From: Rhizomys pruinosus
Lineage: Eukaryota > Chordata > Mammalia > Rodentia > Spalacidae
DNA: 64,000 bases
NCBI GenBank assembly: GCA_009823505.1
Contig: VZQC01000392.1
Location: 1,381,427-1,445,426 of the forward strand
Reading direction: 5' to 3'
In this document: positions 23,978 to 64,000 of the stretch, piece after piece
How positions within the stretch are numbered: the first letter of the stretch is position 1
Layout: each line of letters starts with the position of its first letter
Notes under the pieces: generated by a model
Databases searched by the model: none
Seen by the model: only the letters and a program-made list of their open reading frames with translations
Told to the model about the DNA's origin: nothing
Position numbers and translations under genes: made by a program

Positions 23978-24340
23978 GTCAGTGTTTTAGTTCAGTTTTC
24001 TGTTGTTTCCAGGAGGAAAGAGTTTATTTGGCTTATAGCTCACAGTTCATCATCAAAGGAAGCCAAGGTAGGAACTCAAGGCAGCAGCCTTGAGGCAGGA
24101 ACTGAAGCAGAGACCATGGAGGAATGCTGCTTACTGGCTTGCTCAGTTACTTTTCTTATACTGCCCAGGCCTACCTCCCCAGGGATGGCACTGCACACAA
24201 TGTGCTATTAATGTCCTCTTGCACTAATTACCAACTAAGAAAATCCCTCAAAGACTTGCAGATGGGGGAAATTCCTCAGTTGAGGTTCTCTCTTCCCAGG
24301 TGAATCTAGTTTGTGTCAAATTGACAAAAAACCAAGCTAG
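23978..24340 (-). mobile_element. MaLR-type LTR, antisense (copy 2)
   Basis: This is the duplicate of 13890-14250, with GAGGCAGGAACTGAAGCAGA intact where copy 1 lacks a base. Confidence 0.65.
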
Positions 24341-24951
24341 CGGAGTCAGGAGGAGAAACCAGTGAAACAGTATCTGAAACATTCCTGGATTGTAAGAGGC
24401 CTGCGGCTGTGTTAGTTCTGGAGCTGCCTGGGTCTCGATGGAGTAGGAAGTGAGGGCCCTAAAACAACCAAGGGCAGCTCTGGTGGACTTTATCTTGAAA
24501 TCCTTGTGAAGGCCGCTAGACACAAACCATATTGCTAAAGCATGTGACAGGCAGTGCTGTGTGCAGTTCAGGCCAGCTCTCTCATGGGTCAAGAATTTTC
24601 CCTCTCTGAAGCACTCAGCCTGGGGTGCACAACCCAGCTCACCCCTACATGGCTACATTCTCCCATATGCCTGCTGCAGCTTCCTAAAGGTGCAGTGCAT
24701 TCTTAATGTTCCACAGACGAGGAGTGAGGCAGTGCATGTATCCTAACAGACAGTCCTCCCTGAGAACTGGCCTGTTGATCCAAGCCAGAGGCCAAGATAG
24801 CCTCTGAAGATTAGCATTGTCTGTTTCTATAAGACTCTCAGAAGAGTTGTCATGACCAACCACATTGCTGCTGGGTACTCAGGCCTCCTGTGCTGGACTC
24901 AGCAAAGCACAGAAGCAGTCAGGCTGAGAATCTCACCTCTTTTTTTTTTTT

Positions 24952-25068
24952 GCCAATGCCGACTATATTTCAAGTCGTCATGGCAGGGTATTGGGAAAAG
25001 TTTTCAATTAGCAATAATCGCGCCTCAGATAAACCTCATTGGCTATGATACTGCCACTGCGCAAAGCT
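24952..25068 (-). pseudogene. U4 snRNA retropseudogene (copy 2)
   Basis: It has 117 nt of U4 sequence from AGCTTTGCGCAGTGGCAGTA to TAGTCGGCATTGGC, nearly intact and then an A-run (T-run 24941-24951). The flank GCTGAGAATCTCACCTCT is repeated at 24923 and 25066. The missing 3' end (Sm site and last stem), the A-tail and the target-site duplication show L1-mediated retroposition, so it is not a functional U4 gene. Confidence 0.94.
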
Positions 25069-25587
25069 GAGAATCTCACCTCTTAAGAATCATTTCTGAG
25101 TACTTGGTGAACCTTAGCACTTCACTGTTGGGGTCCTTCTTCACTTCCTTATAGCTTCATCTTTCACAAATGCCACTGAGCCACTATACTAGTCTGGGTA
25201 AAACACAGATTCAGTGATTTGAAGAAAACTGCATGGTTCATGGACTTTTTCCAGTCTTGTGTGTGTGGATAGCTACTTGGTGGGGGGCAACACTGAGGTC
25301 AGTGTTTTCTTGTAGATTTCATTAAAAAGCTATCTTCTCCTGAAATTTTCTCTCATCCAATTTTTCAACATTTGAGTTAAATTTGTTTTTCTCTTCCTGC
25401 CCATTTGTAACTTCCTTCATCTTCTGTTTCTTATGTCTTTTTTACTTAAAAACAAATTTCAGCTCTTCAAATGAAGCAAATAATTTCCTGGAAAAAGGTA
25501 ATTTATCCAGACCAACCACAGAAGAGACTTTTAAAAAAATTGAAGTAGATTAAGCTCCATAAACTAAGCAGGATCAGGTGTATTATG

Positions 25588-25985
25588 TTCCTGTCACTGT
25601 CATAGAATGCCTGACATGAGCAACTTAAAGAGGTCTCAGGAAATAGTGGAGCTGATTGTGCCTTCCTGCCTCTCCTCTGACAGTGACTGTATCTACTCTG
25701 TTGCTGCTGCCATCTTTGTGATGCTGTAACCCAGCATCTTCAGACTGCAATGTTTACTGAAGACCAGCAGCTCTCCAGGAATCCTCAAGGCCTTCATCAC
25801 CAGATTGGGACTGCGGAGGCATCCAGTCTCGTGGACTGAGGAGCTATAGGGTTCTTAGCCTCTCCAGTGTACAGACAGCCATTGACCTACCCAGCCATAT
25901 CATGTAAGCCAGTCTAGTGAGTGCCCTTTGTAACATATATTCACTCTGTTGTTTCTAGAGAACTCTGAATTATACGTGTTTAGTA
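25588..25985 (+). repeat. Dispersed rodent repeat, class unassigned (copy 2)
   Basis: This is the duplicate of 15490-15885 with a few indels (for example GATTGGGACTGCGG). Confidence 0.45.
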
Positions 25986-26544
25986 CAATTCTGGGAAAAA
26001 ATACCATTAAATATTTGAAGTAAGCATGCTTATTAATGCTTATGTGGAAACTAAACCAGAAACCCAGGGAATCTTTAAAGCAAGAACTGTCATGAACATC
26101 AGGCCATCAAGTGGCATTACGCCACGAGAATTCCCAGGCCTGTACTTTTGTGTATGGCTAACAAGAGGAGTAGGTTTTACACACAGCCAAGGGACTTTGT
26201 AGGAACAGAGGTGCCATCTCCAATCACAGAGAGATGGACTTAGCTGGTAAATCTACTGGGCCACCAGAAAGCCACCAGGCTGAACTCTAGTCCCACTGTG
26301 ATCCAGTGTGAGCTCCATTTGGGAAGATGGATTTCTATCTTCCAACCATAAGTGGTACAGTTTCCTTGGCCTGTAGGCTCTCTTACTTGTGCCCTTCATG
26401 GAGTCACTGTGGTACAGGGTGTTCCCCCCTTTACAGGCTCTCTCCTTCACAGGATCTTCTTATGAGTTCACCTTCATAGGTTCGTGCTGCCATTTCTCCT
26501 TTCCTTGTACTCTCTACTTCATGAGATCCCTCCTTCATTCCAAG

Positions 26545-26674
26545 GCTGTTCTCGAACTCTACAGGCTCTTCTTCTCTGCTGTCTCCTTTATAAAACTACA
26601 TATTTTCCAGCTGTTCTCGAACTCTACAGGCTCTTCTTCTCTGCTGCCTCCTTTATAAAACGCTACACATTTTT
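26545..26674. repeat. 65-bp tandem repeat, two units (copy 2)
   Basis: Same structure as 16442, units at 26545 and 26610, with one C-to-T difference (CTGCTGTCTCC). Confidence 0.9.
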
Positions 26675-28637
26675 CAGCTCTTCTCTCTTATACATGTATC
26701 ATGGTTTAAGTGGTTTAAACTCGGGGTCCCCATGTAGAAAGGAAGAGGTTCCCAAACCTGAGGACCTTCTTTTCTTGTGCCCCAGAGCAAACTCTAGGGG
26801 TCACAGAAAATTCCTTTCTAACTCTCTTCCTCCCACTTTGCCTTAGATTCTGCCTTCCTGTTTTTAGACTGGTTCTTGAAGTTTGGCAGGGTGGTGTTGG
26901 TATAGGACAAGAGCAGGAGGCCATATGGGGAAGGCTATGTCAGGCTTGGCAGGGACAAGGTGGGGTTTAGGACATGGGGCTACAGGCCTGGTCAGAGCCC
27001 TCATCCCAGGATAGAGCTAAGATGACCTATGTGCCTGGCAGAGGCCCCAAGGATCATGACAAACATCCTGTGGGGCTTTTGTTCAGGGCCTCCTCTGCTG
27101 TTGATCTCAGCTGATGGCATCCAGAACCTCCTGTGGAACAGGACATGAAAGCCAGAGTGACCACATACCTGAACTACCACAGCCCAAGCTCCAGCCAGCT
27201 CATACTACCCAGAGATGGGGGATGATTCGGGAATGGGAATGGGGTGGTGCAAGGGTGTGCCTGGGGCTCCAAGCCTCTCTAGGTACAGCATTGAGAGCTT
27301 TTCAGTGCCCAGTGCTCTTCTCAAAGAACAGAATGAGGTTCTACTGCCAGACCCAGCTGTGCAGACACTCAAGAAAAAGGTGTGAGACCAGGCAATGCCT
27401 GGTGAGTAAGGAGAACAGTCACTTGGGACCTTGGGCAGGCTTGGTAGAACTGTTGACTGTCTAGTAGACAGAGAATAAGAAATGGGTTCCGAGGGACAAG
27501 AGGCTGAGGGTGAAGCCCAGTGAGGGTCAGCAAGGTGGTGGCCTCTGGAGCTCACCTCCCTCTGGTCAGGGTCTCAGACTCTCCAAGCTCAGCTAGTGAC
27601 TCCAGCTGGCTATCTTTAACTAGGATGAGCATAAGCTGCATGATGACCTAGCATGAGGGCCTGTTGGGCTGTGTGGGAAACTCAGGTACCTTCTGTCTTT
27701 CTCCTGGTTCCAGGTCCTGTGGCAGCAGCAGGTCTTCCTGCTTGTCCAGGGCTGGCTTTTGGTATTGCTATCTGTCCTGAGCTTGGAGTACTGGTAGAGT
27801 CCCTTGGCTCGGCCTGTATGCTCAGTGGGTACTGTGCATGGATTGTCAATCTACCAGAAAGAACAGCCTTCTTCACTGCACTCTCAGACCATGTTTCCCC
27901 TGCACACTTCACATCTGCCTCCCTGGGGTGTCTTCTGCTCCCCTGGCTTTGCTCATCATGCATTTTCCTTCTAAGCTACATGTGGAGGCCACAATTTTCA
28001 TAAATCCAGACTACTTCAAAGTAAAGTGTAGTCTGAGAGGAGAAGGCACACCAACGTACTTCAGCTTGATTTCAAACTATCAGCTTTGGGTAACTAAAAA
28101 GCCAACAGGAATGGGTCTCTACTGGTATGTAGCCCAACTTCACACTCATGGCTCATGAGAATTGTTTCAAAATTTGTTTCAAATTATATCACCTGGCCCT
28201 CCAACCTGTGTACTTCAAATGGCAAAGTAGAACGAATGGCTGTTCTTCACTGGCCCACTCCAGTATACAGAGAGGCTTCCCAGAAGCTGAGCCCATGTGT
28301 ACTCAATGGGCATGTTTGGGTAATGAGTACCTGAAGATCTGGGAGGATAATCCTACTGCTAATGCCTGGGATGCAGCTCTTACCTCCAGCCTGCCCCTTA
28401 ATGTCCCATAGTTCTCACAATGTCTCAGAAAGACTCTACTAGAAACCTCTACTAGGAGCAAACTCAGTTTCATTTACCTCCTATATATAGTCTATTAGCA
28501 GCTGATCAGAAGGTAGGGGTCTGGCAGGGAACACAGGTGACAGGCAACATCACGGGTGTGCCACAATGGGCCTGGGAGCCCAAGAATGCTTTTGTAAACA
28601 GACTTTTCCAATAAAATGTGTTTGTTTTTTGCTTTTG

Positions 28638-28710
28638 CACTAGAACTCAAACCAGGAGCACAGCACATGCTAGGCAAGTGCATTACCAATGAACTGTATT
28701 TCTAGCCCTC
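28638..28710 (-). mobile_element. ID-like SINE, antisense (copy 2)
   Basis: This is the duplicate of 18528-18597, with GTATTTCTAGCCC where copy 1 lacks two bases. Confidence 0.7.
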
Positions 28711-30811
28711 CAGTAGATCTTTGCAGGGTGCCTGAGTCATGCATAGGGAGACGTTGGTGTAGGATAGCCAGTTCAGGGCTCAGCAGCCTTCTAGGGCCTG
28801 GGCCCGGATACCCTTATACTTACTTTTCATCAGAGGCAGTGCTCTAAATGAGGGTCTAGGACCACAAGAATGAGTCCAGGGTAGCTTCATGTTCCCCTCA
28901 ACAGTACTCTCTTGAAGGACTGAAAGCATGCCTGCTCTGTGGCTTCTGTGGAGATTTCTTCCTCTACAACTATGTTAGTGCTATAGAGGAGCTGCTCTGG
29001 GCCACCCAGTTAGTCTAGACCCCAGGTTGACCACTGTCTGGAGCTCTCTGGCTGTGCCTCAAATTTTGGGCATCTGCCTGGCTTGTAACATGGGGTAGAC
29101 TGGATGACCTGTGAGGGGACCTGGTTTCTCTGGATCTAATGGCCTCCTTGGCATGAAAAAAAGAAACAAACCTGGTAACAATTACTTTCTAGAAAGTTCC
29201 CAAATGAGGGATAAATGAGAGAAAATATTCTAGAAAATAACAAAAACTCATCTTCCAAAACTACAGAGAGGAGAGCCTCCAGTGAGTGAGGAGACAAAGG
29301 CATCACTGCCAGCCTGTTCTGAAGACAATGGGAACATTATGAACACTCCGATTCTGAGCAAAGGTAATTCTGTCTACCTGAGGCAAGGGGCAAAACCCAC
29401 AGAGGCAGCTCACTAGCTGCTGTGGAACCAGGGCGATTTCCTTTCAATGCTTTGAGCCCAGAGCTGTGTCCAGGCCCACTGCATGATCAACAGTTTTGGT
29501 GTCCAAGGGCAGGAGGTCTGCACACAAACCCACAATGCAGACATGTACCAAGAAAGCACAGTGTATGAGGTAGAGACACAAGAGGGGGAGTGTAAGGTGT
29601 AAGACAGGGGCCCAAGGTGGTCCAGTAACTTGGAATACATGATCAGATTTAAAATGTTCAAACAAAAAGGAAAAAGTCTACTTATCACAACCCCAAACTA
29701 AAATTGTAGACAATACACTGTTGCAAGGAGAGGGGAGGGGCTGGAGTTTAGTGAATGTCTTTCATTTCATACCTGTAGCCAGAATGAGAAATCTATAATT
29801 TCAATGAAAAGTGAAATGTATGATGATGGGAAGTATGAAATAAAACAGCATAAACCCAATGTTCTATGTTAGACTGTGTTGAAAGACAGAGATTCTCAAC
29901 ATCAAAATCAAGATCCAGGGGCTGAAGAGAATGGTTCAGTGGTTATGGCTCAGCAGTTACCAGCACTGGCAGCTCTTGTAAGGTTCAGTTCCTACATGTT
30001 GGGTAATTCCTCAACTAGCCCTGGTTCTACAGTAGAAAACTGCAAAATACAAAATGATACTTCCAGAAAACTCTTGGTCACCAGGAGGTAGCTCCACACA
30101 GCAGGGGCACTGACTGCAGTCCTCTCAGGCTCTGGCTCTACTTCTCCTCTTATCCTCACATTGGACAGGTCCTCTGTACTCAGACAGGGGTTATCTCCCA
30201 TTTGCTTATTTTCAAGGACAACAGGTAGAGTTGAGCTCCCACAACCAAGGTCATCTTGACCTTCAGCACACATCAGATGCAGAAGAGCACTGGGTCCGAT
30301 GAGCTCTGTGGGACTGTGATCCTCTGTGATCCATGACATAGTTGCTGCAATGTTGTCTGCATGGGAAAGGATGGCCAGTGGAACCAAGATTCTTCCTTTG
30401 AGGCACCATCAACCCTGCTCCCATGGCCCCTGAGGCTACATAGTAGGAGGTTTTATTTTTAGTAAGGATGCTACAACCAAGCATACCTGCAGCCTAGCAG
30501 GTAAGAAATTTCTGGACCAGTTCTGGTGTCCTCAGAGGTGGAGCCAGTATGAGTGGGAGATTTAGGTGAGAGAACAAACCCCCCAAAAGGGCTCTTCTAT
30601 ACAGATAATGAACAAGAAGCCAAGTGAGATTAGCCCAGACCTAAATGGAGCTCCCTTCCCATCTGGCCTGGCCTATTCCATGTGTGCTCCTGGAGTACTC
30701 TTCCTCTAGGTCTGTGCACAGCTGACTCCTCACCTGTCCAGTGCCCCATTATCTTCGGGGCTTCCCTTGGGCCCTATCTGATCCTGCACTGTTGACACCC
30801 CCCAAACAATA

Positions 30812-31647
30812 CTGGGTTTTTACCCTATACTGTCTCTATCATTTTCTATGGTACTCACAGTTGAATTGGCCATCTGTTGCCACCAGGAGAAGGCCTGTGT
30901 CCTTCAAGTCCCTGGTACCTCTTGGGCCTTATCTAGCTTAAAGTGGGAGTGGACTTGGGCCTCAGTCCCAATTTGCTGGGCATGAAGAGAGGCTAAGGGT
31001 GTTGGGCTCATCCCTGCTGCTAACCCATCTACCCACCACATGAGAGACAAGGAGTACGTCCAGGCAGCCGAGAAGGCACACACAGTGACAGCCAGAGGCA
31101 CACCTGGCAGAAGTCTGCAAGGAGGGTGGCTTTGCCTGCCTGGAGGACAGGAAGGAACTCCTGTTGAGAGGGATGCTGCATAGGCTAGCATCCTGGAGCA
31201 GGTCACTAAATAAGGACAGGTTCCAGGCCAGATGGCATATGCTGCACAGCTGAGTCTCAAGAGGAAACTGCAGAGTAAGGGAAGACCACATCCTCTCCAG
31301 GCCTGGTCTGCCTCTGCTGGGCCCCACCTGCCAGAAACCCCAAGATCAGAAGTGGGGGGTAGGTAGGTTCCAGAGCCCTTGGAGCTGGGCCAGGAGCTGG
31401 ACTGGTTTGAGGTGTGTTCCTGGGAAGGCCCCATCTCTGCCCTGGCCCTCTAAGTAATCACCTAAGGGAAGGGAGGTGCAGGGCTTCATTCAGTGCTAAC
31501 GGGTAGCAGTGAAGGAGCCTGCGTGTTGTGAAAGGCTGTGCAGATGGTGTCCTGGCAGGTGGAATGTGGGCAGCTCCATGCTGGGCAGCTTTACAAGGTT
31601 GGAAACTGGCACTAGTGCCTGGACAAGAGTAGGGTTTTCATTTTTGT
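30812..31647. other. Intergenic stretch downstream of PCBP3, no gene seen
   Basis: The sequence appears unique and GC-moderate. The longest open stretch in the window (176 codons, minus strand, from 31434) lies here but has no domain and competes with others in overlapping frames. Confidence 0.6.
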
Positions 31648-31658
31648 CATTTGAAGTA

Positions 31659-31895
31659 TTTTTTTTTAATTTTTTTTAAAATTTTATTTATTTTTGTATG
31701 TGTATGAATGTACTGTCTGCATGTAGGTTTGTGCACCTGTGTAGTACAATGCCTCAGAGGACAGAAGAGGGTGTCAGATTCTCCTGGAACTGGAGTTAAG
31801 ACGGTTCTCAGCCGCCATGTGGGTGCTGAGGATCGAACCCGGGTCCTCTGCAAGAGCAGTCGGTGCTCTTAACCAATAGGCTATCTCTCCAGCCC
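31659..31895 (-). mobile_element. B2 SINE, minus strand, with target-site duplication
   Basis: Antisense B2 ending TCTCTCCAGCCC. CATTTGAAGTA is repeated at 31648 and 31896. It lies just past the PCBP3 polyadenylation site. It lacks one of the two TTCCAGG-containing units found in most other B2 copies here. Confidence 0.93.
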
Positions 31896-32075
31896 CATTT
31901 GAAGTACTTTTACAGACAGAACACAATGGTAGAGGATCTAATACAAGTAGTAGAAAGAGTGGAATCTCATTTGCCTGTGACAAGGAATTCAAGATCTTTA
32001 GATTCTCAGGCTAGCCACAGGTGGGTCTCATGGGTATGGGAACCAAGGGTGGGGGGTGCAGAGAGAAGTCAGAGC

Positions 32076-32680
32076 CATGGGGGAAGAACATGACATTTAT
32101 TGAACTCAGATGTTGCTTCCCGGCAAGTCCTTGCTCTTAGCTACCATGGAGGATAACGGGGGGCCATGAGTGCCTTGCTCCCTGCCATGAGAAATCCCAG
32201 TGAGACCAGGGTCCCATTCCACCCTCTGGCACTCCACTTTGCTCCTCAGACATTCCCCAAGTCCCTCGTCTCCTGGGGCACTTCCCTGATTTCAGCATAC
32301 AAACTAGGGTAGAAATTCAAGGCAGCAGACCAGGTAGGAGGAGGGTGTGTGAGAACAAGGAACAGCAGGACACAGGAAATGCTGTCAAAGCATGAAATTA
32401 ACTTTTAAACAGTCACATGGATATTGAGGAACAAATTTCTGAAACATCACATATGGGAATATGCTGAGCATTAAAGTAAAGAGCTTCATGCCAATGTGTA
32501 GAGGCTACACTAACACGGAGAGCACAGGGCCTGAGTGGACAGACACGCACTATCATCTGTTTATAAAGAAAATGCTCTATTCATATCTGCGAGGAAGGAC
32601 AGGCAGTCTGTACAGTGTGCAAGCCAGTGAGGCTGCAGGCTGGAGCCATCAGATGTATGGAGTGGAGAATTCTGGGTGGG
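32076..32680 (-). other. Pcbp3: PCBP3 3' untranslated region
   Basis: The sequence after the stop codon stays repeat-free to about 32076, where the first convincing polyadenylation signal places the transcript end. This gives a 3' UTR of about 600 nt. The left limit is an estimate from the signal position, as the cleavage site itself cannot be read. A longer form cannot be ruled out, although a B2 lies just beyond at 31659-31895. Confidence 0.7.
32096..32101 (-). terminator. Polyadenylation signal AATAAA of PCBP3
   Basis: On the minus strand the hexamer AATAAA occurs about 580 nt after the stop codon, in the context GAGTTCAATAAATGTC. Pyrimidine-rich sequence (TGTTCTTCCCCC) follows, as expected for a downstream element. 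Confidence 0.7.
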
Positions 32681-63802
<31,122 letters not shown>

Positions 63803-64000
63803 CTAGGGAGGAGAAGATAGACATGTTGTATTTACACTAGTCAACATAGATGTATGGCTCAGAGCCAATAGGAGGATGTGTGTGTGTGTAGCTTCTCTGC
63901 TTAACATCATCTCCACTGCACATTGGGAAGAACTCAAGGAGCCTTCCCAATGGAAAAGGGACTCAGAAGATAGACCTGGCAATCGTGGAGGCTTCAGAGC
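63803..64000 (-). other. PCBP3 intron upstream of the first KH2 exon (partial)
   Basis: The stretch contains a short GT run near 63876-63890 and no splice-bounded coding sequence. The exons for KH1 must lie to its right, outside the window. Confidence 0.8.

Larger units (their letters stand above)
20719..30811. repeat. 10-kb direct duplication, copy 2
   Basis: It begins ACTTAATTGCCCATACCAAT directly after the N and ends at CCCCCCAAACAATA, where similarity to the end of copy 1 stops. From there it continues into unique sequence leading to PCBP3. It holds the same array of SINEs, L1 3' end, LTR and U4 pseudogene as copy 1. Confidence 0.97.

Noticed and set aside
24952..25068. Functional U4 snRNA gene
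   Set aside because: The 3' part with the Sm site is absent, an A-tail follows directly, and a target-site duplication flanks it, all marks of a retropseudogene.
30904..31434. 176-codon open frame on the minus strand, the longest in the window
   Set aside because: No recognisable domain, an overlapping 121-codon frame in another phase, no splice or promoter context, and it lies in intergenic sequence past the PCBP3 polyadenylation signal.

Overview
This is nuclear DNA from a muroid rodent. It is dense in B1, B2, B4 and ID SINEs, L1 copies with a (CAA)n-bearing 3' end, and MaLR-type LTRs. The B2 and B1 subfamilies do not look like the Mus or Rattus consensus as I remember it, so a non-murine muroid is likely, but the species cannot be fixed by reading. 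There is no sign of a prokaryotic, viral or organellar replicon. I found no undescribed biological system; the notable signals are one well-defined gene, an assembly problem and several informative repeat structures.

The one protein-coding gene is the 3' two thirds of PCBP3 (poly(rC)-binding protein 3), on the minus strand. Nine coding exons lie between 63802 and 32681. They encode KH domain 2 (63802-63671 and 62850-62722), the linker (58944-58870, 55427-55386, 38812-38734, 38130-38071, 35792-35740), KH domain 3 (the end of the 35740 exon, plus 33634-33465) and the C-terminus with stop (32717-32681). All splice sites are GT/AG. Phases fit throughout and give 777 nt, or 258 residues plus stop. 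The 3' UTR runs to a polyadenylation signal at 32101-32096. The exons for the N-terminus and KH1 lie beyond base 64000.

Bases 1-32075 are intergenic sequence downstream of PCBP3. They hold a 5'-inverted L1 (1-1400), a 5'-truncated L1 with a nested B2 (6175-8963), and a direct 10-kb duplication (10659-20717 and 20719-30811). The two copies of the duplication differ largely by small indels and meet at a single N (20718). I read this as probably an uncollapsed overlap between contig ends rather than a biological duplication. Each copy carries the same U4 snRNA retropseudogene.

The PCBP3 introns are full of SINEs. The 16.6-kb intron (38813-55385) contains an indel-rich stretch (about 42178-43735) in which B2, B1 and L1 sequences are all damaged the same way, probably poor consensus quality. 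It also contains an L1-like fragment inserted in a B2 tail with an 83-bp flanking duplication. A 158-bp duplication (57855/58456) and a 79-bp tandem repeat (36120) are other intronic features. No tRNA, rRNA, CRISPR or other gene was found.
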